DNA of 64,000 nucleotides from Algoriphagus sp. PAP.12 (GCF_026652115.1 NZ_JAPPSQ010000012.1:62001-126000), one strand, 5' to 3'; shown: positions 15,633 through 25,575, counted from the first letter of the stretch. A program made the numbers and translations. The notes: generated by a model not told the origin, from the letters alone.

Positions 15633-17544
15633 ATGAGATTTACTGATTTTCCGTTTTTAAGGTATCTCTTCTTTTTCTTGATGGGGATTTGGATAGAAAA
15701 AGTCATTTATATCCCACAGTAAGTTGCACTTTTCCATTAAGTAAGTATTTGGCTGATTTATTTTTTCTGGGTTTTAAGGAAGAAAACTCTGGGTTTCGCC
15801 ACCTTTCTGGCCTATTAACAATTGTTGCTTTTTGGTGTGTTTTGTGGGGATCTTCATTTCAAGGGAAAGAGGGAATTATTCCGATTTCAAATTCTTTTAT
15901 AGCCAAAGTCTCCCAGGATGATTTACCGAAGCCAAATTCAAAGCAGAATATTTTGGAAGTGTTTTTTGAATTGGAAAAGGCTCAATGGGTACCTAGAAAA
16001 GGGAAAGTGATAGTGATAGTATATCACCAAATTGAAAAGGGGTTAGAAATGGGGTGAATTATAGGGGTGGATAAACAGCCTACTGAAGTGAAAGGTCCTC
16101 AAAATCCGCAAGAATTTGATTATAAATCCTATCTGCAAAAAAGTGGGATAAACTTTACTCAATTCCTAAATGAAGAAGGAATTGTTTTTTTTGAAGGTTG
16201 GGCAAGGAAGTAATGGTTCCTGGTTTCAAAGAGTTAGAATCAGTTTGATCAACCAGATTAGAAGATACGTTCCCGATCCTGACGTTCAGGATGTTGCTAT
16301 AGCTATTTTGCTTGGGCAAAAAGATTATTTGGGAAGAGATACAAAATCTGTTTTTAGGGACTCAGGAGTAATGCATATTTTGGCTGTTTCAGGTCTCCAT
16401 GTAGGGATTTTGGTGACCTTATTTTTTTTCTTGCAAAGCCATTTTCACTAAAAGGAAAAGCTTTAAGAATCTATCTGCTTGGAATGGTTTGTTTCATCTG
16501 GGGATATGCTGCGTTGACTGGCTTTTCTCCTTCCGTAATAAGAGCTTCTGTTATGTTTTCCTAATCACTTTTGGTCAAATGCAGGAGAGAAAGCCTTCTA
16601 TTTTCAATATTTTGGCATTTTCGGCGATGCTGATGATCGTTATTGATCCTTCGGTCATTGGAGAAGTAGGATTTCAACTTTCCTATTTGGCTGTGTCGGG
16701 GATAGTTCTTTTGTATCCTTTGATATTAAGGTGGTGGTTGCCTCCAAATAAAGTCTGCGACTATTTTTGGCAGATTGTCTCTGTGTCGATAGCTGCTCAA
16801 CTGACCACATTCCCACTGACGGTTTTTTACTTTCATTCTTTTCCTCCTTGGTTCCTTTTGGCCAATATTTTTGTGATTCCATTGACATTTGTGATTATGC
16901 AGATTGGGATTCCATTCCTGATTTTGGGATGGATGCCAGGAGTTGGCTTTATTCTGGGTTGCTTAGTCAATATTTTAATAAGGCTAGAGTTATGGCTTTT
17001 GAAATTTGTCCAAAAGCTTCCATTTGGAAAAGCCGAAGATTTGTCAATTGAACCGGAAACAATGATTTTGGTTTGGGGGATGCTATTGATTTGGGCGGCT
17101 TGGGAATACTTTCCAAAAAAGAATTTGGTCTATTTGGGAGCATTCATTTTATCGGGTTGGTTCATGATTGGAGTTTATAGATCTATAAAAAGGGGGCAGC
17201 CTCAAGCGATAATCTACCAAAGTCAAAATGGATATGCAGTGGATTTCTGGGATGGGTCAAGACTGAAATCTTGGAATCAAGGAATCAGACCAGGAGACAT
17301 AGATTATAAGATAAACCCTAACAGGATCAATAATAACTGGGGAACTCATCTAAATTGCTTGATTGCTTTGTCAAAAGAGTCTAATCAGTTGGTTTTCCCA
17401 GAGATTGGTTGGATCCTGTACCAGGATTCTGTCCTTCAGGTGTCAACTGGAAGCCGAATTCAGATTTTTGAAAATGGGAAGTGGGAGGATGCAGAACCGA
17501 AAGATCTGATGGATTCAAATTCTGCATTAAAAATTCTTTTTTAG
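15633..17544 (+). pseudogene. comEC: comEC/rec2 DNA-uptake channel gene, multiply broken
   Basis: Joining frames recovers a ComEC-like protein of about 635 residues. The pieces are an N-terminal membrane start (MRFTDFPFLRYLFFFLMG), a DUF4131-like part with NPQEFDYKSYLQKSGI, the competence-domain landmark SGVMHILAVSGLHVGIL, TGFSPSVIRASVMF and FQLSYLAVSGIVLLYPL, and a soluble C-terminus. Lesions: a frame change before the stop at 15720-15722; an in-frame TGA at 16055-16057; frame changes at the T8 runs 16185-16192 and 16422-16429; and another near 16556-16562. ComEC normally passes single-stranded DNA through the inner membrane during transformation. Neighbouring genes are intact, so random sequencing error is a less likely cause, though the two T8 runs should be checked. 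Confidence 0.88.
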
Positions 17545-17606
17545 TCAGCTTTTTGGCAATCCTTGATTCTCCAATTAACTTAATTCTTGTAAGCAATCCC
17601 TAATCC

Positions 17607-18383
17607 ATGAGTCAGCTAGTAATTTCTCAAATATCAAATAGAATCGGAACGATTACTCTTAACCGTCCTGAGAAAAGAAATGCCCTCGGACCTGATTTAG
17701 TTGAGGACCTGACATTGGCATTTGAAGAAATGGAAAAGGATGACTCTGTGAAAATCATTCTATTCAAGGCCTTGGGGAAAGCTTTTTGTGCAGGGGCAGA
17801 TCTTGCTTATTTGCAATCTTTACAGACTTTTTCATATGAAGAAAATCTGGAGGATAGTAAAAGGCTTTTGAAGCTATTTAACCTGATCTATAATTTTCCG
17901 AAAGTAGTCATCGCTCAGATTCAGGGGCATGCATTGGCTGGTGGATGCGGTTTGGTGACTGTTTGTGATTTTGCATTTTCGGTCCCTGAAGCGCTTTTTG
18001 GCTACACTGAAGTTAGAATTGGCTTTATTCCAGCTTTGGTTTCGGTCTTTTTACAAGAGCAAATAGGCGGATCTAAAACTCAGGAATTATTGCTTTCTGG
18101 TGAAATGATTACTGCTTCCAAAGCGGCAGAGTTGGGATTGATAACATCAGTTGTTCCTTCTGATTTTTTAGATAAATCTGTTGAAGACTTCGCTTTGAAA
18201 TTGGCTTCTCAAAATTCTGGGAACTCAATGTCTGAAACCAAGCGTTTACTTCGAATGATTGGCAAAAAGGAGCGCGAAGAAAAACTGGCTTTAGCTGCGG
18301 AGTTGAATGCAAAAGCCCGTTCTCATGATGATTGTATCAAAGGAATATCCTCATTTTTAGAAAAGAAAAGCCCAAATTGGTAA
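17607..18383 (+). CDS. enoyl-CoA hydratase/isomerase family protein
   Basis: 258 residues of the crotonase fold. The oxyanion-hole segments are visible as KAFCAGADLAYLQ (residues about 57-69) and HALAGGCGLVTVCD (about 111-124), the second including the GGCG turn. Catalytic Glu candidates follow in YTEVRIGFIP. The sequence resembles the group annotated as methylglutaconyl-CoA hydratase, but the exact acyl-CoA cannot be read off. The stop codon is immediately followed by the GTG start of recQ, so the two genes are co-transcribed. Confidence 0.87.
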   Translation: MSQLVISQISNRIGTITLNRPEKRNALGPDLVEDLTLAFEEMEKDDSVKIILFKALGKAFCAGADLAYLQSLQTFSYEENLEDSKRLLKLFNLIYNFPKVVIAQIQGHALAGGCGLVTVCDFAFSVPEALFGYTEVRIGFIPALVSVFLQEQIGGSKTQELLLSGEMITASKAAELGLITSVVPSDFLDKSVEDFALKLASQNSGNSMSETKRLLRMIGKKEREEKLALAAELNAKARSHDDCIKGISSFLEKKSPNW

Positions 18384-20300
18384 GTGGAGGCTAGAGCTTA
18401 TTCCATATTGAAGGAAGTATTTGGCTGGGATGATTTTCGCCCTGTCCAAAAGCAAGTGATTGATTCTGTTCTGGAAGGAAAAGACACGCTCGCACTCATG
18501 CCCACAGGTGGAGGTAAATCTCTTTGCTATCAGGTTCCAGGCCTGGCCAGGGAAGGAATTTGTTTGGTTGTCAGTCCTCTCATTGCATTGATGAAAGATC
18601 AGGTGGATCAGCTTCGCAAAAAGGGGATTTTGGCTACCGCTGTCTTTTCCGGAATGAGTTATAGGGAAATCGACACTACTTTGGACAATTGTGTCCATGG
18701 AGATTACAAGTTCCTTTTTGTTTCGCCTGAAAGACTTAAGTCTGATCTTTTCTTGGAGAGGTTTAAGCAGATGAACTTAAATTTGATTGCAGTTGATGAA
18801 GCTCATTGCATTTCACAGTGGGGACATGATTTTCGACCTCCCTATTTAGAAATTGCTGAAATCAGGAAATATCATCCGAAAGTTAATCTCGTGGCCTTGA
18901 CAGCATCTGCAACTCCTCAGGTTGAAGAAGAGGTATTGACGCGATTGGAGATGAAAAGCAGGATCGTTTTTCGTCAAAGTTTTGCTAGAGAAAATTTGAG
19001 CTATAGTGTCAGGTTGGTAGAAAATAAGTTAGAAAAGGGGAGAGAGATTTTGCAGAGGATTTCCGGGACCGCCATTTGGTATGTGAGAAATAGGCAAGCA
19101 ACACATCAAATAGCAAAAGCATTAAACCAATTAGGAATTCAGGCAGGAGCCTATCATGCCGGATTGAGCATGAGTGACAGGAATAACCTTCAGGACGCCT
19201 GGATGAAAAATCAGATCCGGGTGATGGTCAGTACCAATGCTTTTGGAATGGGGATAGACAAACCAGATGTGAGAGTTGTCGTCCATTCGGACTTGCCGGA
19301 AAACCTAGAGAATTATTACCAAGAAGCAGGAAGAGCTGGGAGAGATGGTAAGAAAGCTTTTGCTGTGATTTTGAGCAATGAAGCAGACTTTGAGAATTTA
19401 TTGGGAAGGGCTGCTTTGGTTTATCCGCCGATAGATTTTGTCAGAAAAGTATACCAGTGCCTCGCTAACTATTTCCGGATTGCTGTCGGTAGTAATATGC
19501 TCAGCAGTTTTGATTTTGAGTGGGGAGAATTTGCCAAGACATACGATTTGGGTGTTTTGGAAACATTCTTCGCTCTAAAGGTTTTAGAAGAGGAAGGTTT
19601 TATTGGCTTGAGTGAAAGCTATTACAGTCCATCCAAGCTCCATTTTTTGGTTTCTTCCCAGCAATTGTATGAAGTGCAGATTGCCCAGGCTGCTTTGGAT
19701 CCCATTATCAAAATTCTCCTCCGGACATATGGAGGAAATTTGTTCTCAGAATATTTGAAGATTAATGAATTTAAACTGGCCAAAGCCTTGGAGATGCCGG
19801 AATACAAGTTGATCAAAAGTCTGGAAAGAATGGCCCAAATGGAAATTGTGGATTATGAGAAGAGGAAAGATAAGCCACAGATTACTTTTTTGACTCCAAG
19901 ATATGATGCAGGCAAATTGCCTTTGAACTTCAAAAGAATCGAGGAAAGGAGAAATTTGACGATGGATAAGGCAAAAAGTATGGTTGCCTATGCACATCAA
20001 AATGTTATTTGTCGTACTCAGTTTATTCAGGAGTATTTTGGAGAAAAGACCGACGAACAATGTGGTATTTGCGATTGGTGCGTGAATGAGAAGAAAAATA
20101 AAGACCCTGAACTTGCAGATGAAGTTTTGAAAAATAGAATTTTGGAAACTTTGGAATCCATGGAGGGGTTAACAAAGGATAAACTCTTGGATCAACTCAG
20201 GCTTGGGAAATCTGATAGGTTTTTAGAAGTTCTTAGGAATTTGCTTGACCAAGAGATAGTATCTAGCGACCCATTAGGGTATTTAAAATTGAAAAGATAA
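18384..20300 (+). CDS. recQ: RecQ-family ATP-dependent DNA helicase
   Basis: 638 residues. Helicase motifs are complete: motif I TGGGKS (41-46), motif II DEAH in AVDEAHCISQWGHDFRP, motif III TASATP, and motif VI QEAGRAGRDG. A zinc-binding module follows, with Cys at about 543, 560, 563 and 566. The C-terminus has a winged-helix-like region but no clear HRDC domain. RecQ unwinds 3'-5' in recombination and repair. The start is GTG directly after the preceding stop, and its stop overlaps the next ATG by one base. Confidence 0.93.
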   Translation: MEARAYSILKEVFGWDDFRPVQKQVIDSVLEGKDTLALMPTGGGKSLCYQVPGLAREGICLVVSPLIALMKDQVDQLRKKGILATAVFSGMSYREIDTTLDNCVHGDYKFLFVSPERLKSDLFLERFKQMNLNLIAVDEAHCISQWGHDFRPPYLEIAEIRKYHPKVNLVALTASATPQVEEEVLTRLEMKSRIVFRQSFARENLSYSVRLVENKLEKGREILQRISGTAIWYVRNRQATHQIAKALNQLGIQAGAYHAGLSMSDRNNLQDAWMKNQIRVMVSTNAFGMGIDKPDVRVVVHSDLPENLENYYQEAGRAGRDGKKAFAVILSNEADFENLLGRAALVYPPIDFVRKVYQCLANYFRIAVGSNMLSSFDFEWGEFAKTYDLGVLETFFALKVLEEEGFIGLSESYYSPSKLHFLVSSQQLYEVQIAQAALDPIIKILLRTYGGNLFSEYLKINEFKLAKALEMPEYKLIKSLERMAQMEIVDYEKRKDKPQITFLTPRYDAGKLPLNFKRIEERRNLTMDKAKSMVAYAHQNVICRTQFIQEYFGEKTDEQCGICDWCVNEKKNKDPELADEVLKNRILETLESMEGLTKDKLLDQLRLGKSDRFLEVLRNLLDQEIVSSDPLGYLKLKR

Positions 20301-20893
20301 TGGGAGGTTTTCTTGAGGATTTATTTGGAAAGATTTTCAAAGGCAGTGAGTCTGCCCCTGTGAATCATAAAGAGAACTTCACCATCAAAGATCAGGAATG
20401 GGAAGAACTTAATACGTGGTTGGAAACAGAAGAGGCAGATGAATTGATGGCTTTGATTTTCAAAAATATCCATCTAAAAAAAGCAGGGATTGCCGGTAAG
20501 CCTCAAACTCATTTATTCGAATCTCGCTATGCAAATGGCTTCGCTATCACCTACGATGAGCCATTAGATTCAAAATCTTTTTCCAATCTTTTCTTGGCTT
20601 TTTCCCAACGTGTTATAGATTTGGGATACAAGCAGATCAGTTTGGATAGAAAACTGGAAGAAATTAACCAGCAGGTTAAGGTGACAGAGAAATTCTACTT
20701 CAAACCACCTCTTCAAAAACCCACCGAAAATGAGCTGATTTCTCAGTTGTACGGGAATATCAGTCTCGAAAAGATTACGATTGACAATCAACCCAGCTAT
20801 CTAAAATTCTTGGCGACAGTTTATTCAGATAGATTGTTCCAAAATGCGAAACCATTCGATCAATTGCTTGACCGATTATTCAACATAGCCTGA
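20300..20893 (+). CDS. conserved protein of unknown function in the recQ operon
   Basis: 197 residues, soluble and charged, without signal peptide or membrane segment. I do not recognise a family. It begins with a short amphipathic GGFLEDLFGKIFKG stretch, then WEELNTWLETEEADELMALIF and a C-terminal LDRLFNI. Start and stop each overlap a neighbour by one base (recQ upstream, NUDIX downstream), so it is a fixed member of this operon. Confidence 0.75.
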   Translation: MGGFLEDLFGKIFKGSESAPVNHKENFTIKDQEWEELNTWLETEEADELMALIFKNIHLKKAGIAGKPQTHLFESRYANGFAITYDEPLDSKSFSNLFLAFSQRVIDLGYKQISLDRKLEEINQQVKVTEKFYFKPPLQKPTENELISQLYGNISLEKITIDNQPSYLKFLATVYSDRLFQNAKPFDQLLDRLFNIA

Positions 20894-21444
20894 TGGACAG
20901 ACTTACACTAAAAGCCCAGCTACAGAAATACCGCACACCTTATGAGGAAGAAGCGGGATTCATTCAAGATTTTATCAACTTGACAGAGGATCCTTTGGCA
21001 TACAAAAGGGAAAGACTGGCAGGACATTTTACTGCCTCATCCTGGATTGTCAATCCGGCTCGGACGCATACTCTTTTGACCTTGCATAAAAAATTGGGGA
21101 GATGGCTACAATTGGGAGGTCATGCTGATGGAGATGAAGATTTGATAGCCGTTGCTTTGAAGGAGGCCCAGGAGGAAAGCGGCTTGAGCAATCTCAGATT
21201 GGTTGAGTCCAGTATTTTTGATTTGGATAAGCATATCATCCCAGAAAGACCGCATGTGCCTGAGCATTTCCATTACGATGTGAGGTTTTTGATCGAGGCA
21301 GAATTGAATGATCAATTAGTCATGAGCAATGAAAGCATTTCATTGGCTTGGTTCACATTTGACTCAGTAGTGGATATGATTGGTTACAACCCTTCCATTT
21401 TGAGAATGTTGGAAAAAACCTCCAAATCCGAAATCCTGCTTTAA
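20893..21444 (+). CDS. NUDIX hydrolase
   Basis: 183 residues with a complete NUDIX box: G at the start of GHADGDE, then seven residues, then KEAQEESGL, matching Gx5Ex7REUxEExGU with Lys for Arg. These enzymes hydrolyse nucleoside-diphosphate-linked compounds such as damaged nucleotides; the substrate is unknown. Sits between the unknown gene and a thioesterase, with a 1-base overlap upstream and 5 bases downstream, as part of a long plus-strand operon. Confidence 0.88.
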   Translation: MDRLTLKAQLQKYRTPYEEEAGFIQDFINLTEDPLAYKRERLAGHFTASSWIVNPARTHTLLTLHKKLGRWLQLGGHADGDEDLIAVALKEAQEESGLSNLRLVESSIFDLDKHIIPERPHVPEHFHYDVRFLIEAELNDQLVMSNESISLAWFTFDSVVDMIGYNPSILRMLEKTSKSEILL

Positions 21445-21449
21445 TTCTA

Positions 21450-21890
21450 ATGAATCATTCCGTTTCCTTAGATTCCTTTGATTTCTCTACACCTATTCAG
21501 ATTCGTTTTTCGGATATTGACGGGTATCTACATGTTAACAATGGAATTTATTTCAATTATTTCGAGCACTCGAGAGCTGAATTTTTATACAAAAGATGCC
21601 AATGGGATATTATGAAGATTGGTGCTGTAGTGGCTCGAGTGGAAATAGATTATTTCCGGCCTATTCATCTGGAAGATCAAGTGAGAGCATTGGTGAAATG
21701 TACCAGAGTGGGTAATACTTCTTTTGTTCTGGAGCAATATCTAGTTGGAAATTCAGAATCTGAAAATGATCTCATTTTCGCGCAATGTATCTGTACAATG
21801 GTTTCTGTTGATATGAAAACCATGAAGCCAACTCCGGTTCCAGAACTTTACAAGGCGAAATTGCTAAATCATCCTGAAAAACAGGCTTGA
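21450..21890 (+). CDS. acyl-CoA thioesterase, hotdog fold (YbgC/FadM-like)
   Basis: 146 residues of the 4-hydroxybenzoyl-CoA thioesterase type. The signature IRFSDIDGYLHVNNGIYFNYFEHSR (about 18-42) includes the catalytic-region Asp (FSDIDGYLHVNN) and the helix that follows, and YFRPIHLEDQVRA comes next. It cleaves acyl-CoA thioesters; the preferred chain is not determinable. The stop overlaps the longest reading frame of the next gene, but the better start of that gene is 33 bases on. Confidence 0.88.
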   Translation: MNHSVSLDSFDFSTPIQIRFSDIDGYLHVNNGIYFNYFEHSRAEFLYKRCQWDIMKIGAVVARVEIDYFRPIHLEDQVRALVKCTRVGNTSFVLEQYLVGNSESENDLIFAQCICTMVSVDMKTMKPTPVPELYKAKLLNHPEKQA

Positions 21891-21895
21891 TTCCC

Positions 21896-21903
21896 TATCT
21901 TTG
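21896..21903 (+). promoter_or_regulatory. -7 element of the TPR lipoprotein gene
   Basis: TATCTTTG, straddling the end of the thioesterase gene region; supports the GTG start at 21923. Confidence 0.6.
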
Positions 21904-21922
21904 CCCCAAAATTAGCAGACAC

Positions 21923-22636
21923 GTGAGAAATTTATTGAGTTTGGCTCTAGTAGCCCTGGTTTTGTTTTCCTGTAGCCCAAGTGAAGAGGAGTTGATGAAA
22001 GCTGGAATTGAGAAGATGGATTCTCAAGCTTGGAATGAAGCTATCGGTTATTTTGATAGAGCTTTGGAGCAAAATCCAGCTAATGCAACAGCCCTGAATG
22101 CAAAGGGAGTGGCACTTTTTCAACAAGAGAAATTTCAAGAAGCAATCCCCGTTTTCACTCTTGCGGTAGAAGCTGATTCTTCGGTTTACAAACCTTGGTT
22201 CAACCGAGCAAATGCTAATTTGGAGCTTGGGAATTTCAAAGAGGCCGTTTCTGATTACAATATGGCCAATGGACTTGATCCTGCTCAAACGGATATTTAT
22301 TACAACCGAGGACTTGCTTTACTTGGAATGGAAGAGTATGAAGATGCTATTTTGGACTTTGATGCTGCTCTTCAAGTAAATCCCAATCAGGCTTTGGTTT
22401 ATTTCAATAAAGGAAAAGCTCAAGTAGGAAATAATGATCCATTGGGTGCAATGGAGTCTTTGACAAACGCTGTGAATTTGGATGGTAGAAATGCCGCTGC
22501 GTATTATTTGTTAGGAGTGACACGTATGAGTGCTTTGGGAGAGCAAGAAAAAGAAGCAGGTTGTGCAGATTTGAAAATGGCACTTTCATTAGGTTATACT
22601 GAGGCTAAATCCTGGATTGAGGATTTCTGCGAATAA
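21923..22636 (+). CDS. TPR-repeat lipoprotein
   Basis: 237 residues. The N-terminus is a lipoprotein signal with lipobox LFSC (Cys17), followed by about five tetratricopeptide repeats of the form NAxALNAKGVALFQQEKFQEAIPVF and IYYNRGLALLGMEEYEDAILDFDAAL. TPR proteins scaffold other proteins; the partner here is unknown. The GTG at 21923 is preferred because TATCTTTG lies just upstream and the signal peptide starts there. It overlaps the Sua5 start by one base. Confidence 0.87.
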   Translation: MRNLLSLALVALVLFSCSPSEEELMKAGIEKMDSQAWNEAIGYFDRALEQNPANATALNAKGVALFQQEKFQEAIPVFTLAVEADSSVYKPWFNRANANLELGNFKEAVSDYNMANGLDPAQTDIYYNRGLALLGMEEYEDAILDFDAALQVNPNQALVYFNKGKAQVGNNDPLGAMESLTNAVNLDGRNAAAYYLLGVTRMSALGEQEKEAGCADLKMALSLGYTEAKSWIEDFCE

Positions 22637-23601
22637 TGGCTGAAATAGGTCAAGATATTGCCAAAGCTAAAGTCCTTTTGGAAAAGGGTGAATTGGTAGC
22701 CATACCTACGGAGACTGTCTATGGTTTGGCGGCCAATGCGCTAAATCCAGGTGCTGCAGCTTCCATTTTTGAGGCAAAAAACCGACCTTCTTTTGATCCT
22801 CTGATTATTCATACTGATTCGGTTGACAAAATCAATCAGTGGGTGGCGGAAATTCCAGAGGCTTTGACTCTATTGGCTGAAAAGTTTTGGCCAGGTCCTT
22901 TGACTCTACTTTTGCCTAGAAAGTCTATCATCCCTGATATCGTAACTTCAGGCTTGGATCGTGTGGCGGTAAGGATTCCTTCTCATCCTTTGACTTTGGA
23001 ACTGCTAAAAACACTGGATTTTCCTCTAGCGGCACCTAGTGCAAACCCTTTTGGCTACATCAGTCCTACCAGTGCGGAGCATGTCAATAAGCAGCTAGGA
23101 GATCAAATTCCTTATGTTTTGGATGGTGGCCCTTGCCAAGTTGGCTTAGAAAGTACCATAGTCGGTATTGAGGAAGGGAAAGTTATTGTTTACCGCTTAG
23201 GTGGCTTGGATGTCCGAGAGATTGAGGCTTTTGTAGGGCCTGTCAAGGTCAAAACCCATAGCAGTAGTAATCCAAGTGCTCCGGGGCTCCTTGAAAGCCA
23301 TTATGCCCCTCGAAAACCTTTTGTAGTTGGAGATGTCATTAGTCTATTGCCTCAATTTTTAGATAAAGGAAAAAAAGTGGGGGCCTTGACTTTGAGTGAA
23401 ATTTTTACTGAAATACCTGAGTCGGATCAAATCCAGCTAAGTGCAAGAAGAGATCTTAAAGAAGCAGCTGCGAATTTATTTTCTGCAATGCGTTCTTTAG
23501 ACGAATTAGAACTGGATGTGATTTTGGCCGAATGGATGCCAAATGAAGGCTTGGGGAAAGCCATGAATGACCGTTTGCAGAGGGCTTCTGTCAAGGCTTA
23601 A
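22636..23601 (+). CDS. L-threonylcarbamoyladenylate synthase (Sua5/YwlC type)
   Basis: 321 residues, the longer Sua5-type enzyme with the YrdC core (about 1-185) plus a C-terminal Sua5 domain. The core signature PTETVYGLAANA (25-36), the KNRPSFDPLIIH loop and the APSANPFGYISPTSAEHV segment are present; the linker APGLLESHYAPRKPF precedes the second domain. It makes threonylcarbamoyl-AMP from threonine, bicarbonate and ATP for the t6A base of tRNAs reading ANN codons. Starts at ATG overlapping the TPR gene stop. Confidence 0.93.
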   Translation: MAEIGQDIAKAKVLLEKGELVAIPTETVYGLAANALNPGAAASIFEAKNRPSFDPLIIHTDSVDKINQWVAEIPEALTLLAEKFWPGPLTLLLPRKSIIPDIVTSGLDRVAVRIPSHPLTLELLKTLDFPLAAPSANPFGYISPTSAEHVNKQLGDQIPYVLDGGPCQVGLESTIVGIEEGKVIVYRLGGLDVREIEAFVGPVKVKTHSSSNPSAPGLLESHYAPRKPFVVGDVISLLPQFLDKGKKVGALTLSEIFTEIPESDQIQLSARRDLKEAAANLFSAMRSLDELELDVILAEWMPNEGLGKAMNDRLQRASVKA

Positions 23602-23696
23602 GCTGATCTTCACAAATTGATCATTTGAGAATACGGTTTTTGCCTAAAACTTTGATAAATTCAGGCCTATTTTGAATAACAATCCTATCCTATTTT

Positions 23697-24896
23697 ATGA
23701 ATCCTAGAATCAAAAATGTAGATAACCTCAGTTTCAAAGGAAAAAAGGCGTTAATCCGTGTGGATTTCAATGTTCCTTTGGATGAGCATTTTCATGTGAC
23801 TGACGATACCAGAATACAAGCGGCTTTGCCTACTATCAATAAAATTTTAGCTGATGGAGGTTCTGCGATTCTGATGTCTCACTTGGGAAGACCGAAAAGT
23901 GGTCCTGAAGATAAATTCTCTTTGAGGCATATTGTTGTTGAATTGGAAAAAGCTTTGGAGCGTCCTGTGAAATTTGCGCAAGACTGCATTGGATCTGAAG
24001 CCAAAGAATTGGCACTAGGTTTAGAGCCAGGTGAAGTATTGCTTTTGGAAAATCTAAGATTCTACAAGGAAGAGGAAAAAGGAGATGCTGAATTCGCCAA
24101 AAAATTGGCTTCTTTAGGAGATATCTATGTAAATGATGCTTTTGGTACCGCACATAGAGCGCACGCTTCTACGGCAGTAATAGCACAGTTTTTCACGGAT
24201 AAAGTATGTGGTTATTTGATGCTTTCCGAATTGAGAAATGCGGATAAAGTATTGGGTGACCCTGCTAGACCATACACTGCTATCATGGGGGGTGCGAAGA
24301 TCTCTGATAAAATTTTAATCATTGAAAAGTTACTCGATAAAGTAGATAATCTAATAATCGGAGGAGGTATGTCCTATACTTTTGCAAAGGCTCAGGGTGG
24401 AACCATCGGTGATTCTTTGCTGGAGGCTGATAAATTGGATTTCGTACTAGAGTTGATGGAAAAAGCTAAAGCAAAAGGTGTAAACTTAATTTTGCCTTTG
24501 GATACCGTAATTTCCAAAGCATTTGCTAACGACGCTGAGCAAGGTTTGGCGAATAAAGGTGAAATTCCTGATGGCTGGATGGGCTTGGATATTGGACCAA
24601 AGACCAGAGAGCTTTTTGCTGAAACTATCTTGAAGTCCAAGACGATCCTTTGGAATGGTCCAATGGGAGTTTTTGAAATGGATTCTTTTGATAAAGGTAC
24701 GAAAGCAGTTGCTGAGGCTGTGGCCGAAGCTACTAAAGGAGGCGCTTACTCTTTGATCGGTGGAGGAGACTCTGCTGCTGCAGTAAACAAATTTGGCTTT
24801 GGTGAGCAAGTTTCATTCGTTTCTACCGGTGGTGGAGCATTACTAGAGCATATGGAAGGAAAAGTTCTTCCAGGTGTAGCTGCTTTGGAGCCATAA
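23697..24896 (+). CDS. pgk: phosphoglycerate kinase
   Basis: 399 residues, full length for the glycolytic enzyme that interconverts 1,3-bisphosphoglycerate and 3-phosphoglycerate. The N-terminal [12 protein letters not shown] (21-32), SHLGRPK, the [10 protein letters not shown] loop and the C-terminal GGGDSAAAV (nucleotide site) are all seen. Transcribed alone after a 95-base gap. Ends in a strong terminator, with a heptamer repeat between stop and terminator. Confidence 0.97.
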   Translation: MNPRIKNVDNLSFKGKKALIRVDFNVPLDEHFHVTDDTRIQAALPTINKILADGGSAILMSHLGRPKSGPEDKFSLRHIVVELEKALERPVKFAQDCIGSEAKELALGLEPGEVLLLENLRFYKEEEKGDAEFAKKLASLGDIYVNDAFGTAHRAHASTAVIAQFFTDKVCGYLMLSELRNADKVLGDPARPYTAIMGGAKISDKILIIEKLLDKVDNLIIGGGMSYTFAKAQGGTIGDSLLEADKLDFVLELMEKAKAKGVNLILPLDTVISKAFANDAEQGLANKGEIPDGWMGLDIGPKTRELFAETILKSKTILWNGPMGVFEMDSFDKGTKAVAEAVAEATKGGAYSLIGGGDSAAAVNKFGFGEQVSFVSTGGGALLEHMEGKVLPGVAALEP

Positions 24897-24897
24897 G

Positions 24898-24925
24898 TAA
24901 GACATAAGACTATAGACAATAGAGA
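24898..24925. repeat. heptamer-period repeat after pgk
   Basis: Four consecutive 7-base units: TAAGACA, TAAGACT, ATAGACA, ATAGAGA, starting one base after the pgk stop. Confidence 0.6.
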
Positions 24926-24956
24926 GTATTTCTTAAATGCTCCTTTGAGTATGAAG

Positions 24957-24986
24957 AAAGGTCACTGGAAACGGTGACCTTTTTTG
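24957..24986 (+). terminator. pgk terminator
   Basis: Stem AAAGGTCAC (24957-24965) with GTGACCTTT (24974-24982), followed by more T. Confidence 0.85.
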
Positions 24987-25005
24987 TTTGATTTGGTTCC
25001 TCCTT

Positions 25006-25575
25006 TTAAAATAGATATGTTAATCCAATTGAGGACATGGTATAGGTTCGATCCTTCTCGAGAGCTAAATTTACCTGCATTGGTTCCTTATTAAATTTAT
25101 ATCCTATTCGCATACCATGAAGTTTTCTAAGTTGATCGATATAAGAATATTGCCTTTCTCCTGTATTAGGGTCATAGGACCATGAGTCTGCTTTTGATAT
25201 TCCAAAAGCACGGATTCCCAATCCAAATGTAAAATCATTGTCCGCAAAAATGGATACTCTTTTTTGAACTCCTGCTCCTGCCCAAATATGGGAACCATAC
25301 CATTCTGATTTAGGGATATGCCCTTCGCCCGTTAGCCAGTCAGTTCCCAATTCGACTATTCCTTCGATCCCATATTTTTTGATCAGTGGAAAAGCGTAGG
25401 AGCCATATACACCCACTCCGCGATTGGATTGATCTACAAAATCGTTGTTGACATTGAAGTATCTGAAACCAACCTGAAATCGTTGAGTCTTTTGGATTTT
25501 CAATGAATCAGATGCAACGCTGATATTTGAAAAAAAGCTTAAAAAAAGGATAAGGGGAATAAAAAGTTTTTTCAT
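25006..25575 (-). CDS. outer-membrane beta-barrel protein of unknown function
   Basis: 189 residues with a signal peptide ending SVASDS (about residue 23) and strand patterns of a small outer-membrane barrel, ending in the aromatic TYLF. The GVGVYGSYAFPLIKKYGIEG and FTFGLGIRAFGISK stretches are typical of porin-family or OmpA-like barrels but not diagnostic. A single minus-strand gene opposite pgk. Confidence 0.72.
   Translation of the reverse strand: MKKLFIPLILFLSFFSNISVASDSLKIQKTQRFQVGFRYFNVNNDFVDQSNRGVGVYGSYAFPLIKKYGIEGIVELGTDWLTGEGHIPKSEWYGSHIWAGAGVQKRVSIFADNDFTFGLGIRAFGISKADSWSYDPNTGERQYSYIDQLRKLHGMRIGYKFNKEPMQVNLALEKDRTYTMSSIGLTYLF

Noticed and set aside
16170..17544. Separate small membrane proteins in place of comEC
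   Set aside because: The fragments follow the ComEC motif order continuously and have no independent starts or promoters; a single broken gene fits better.
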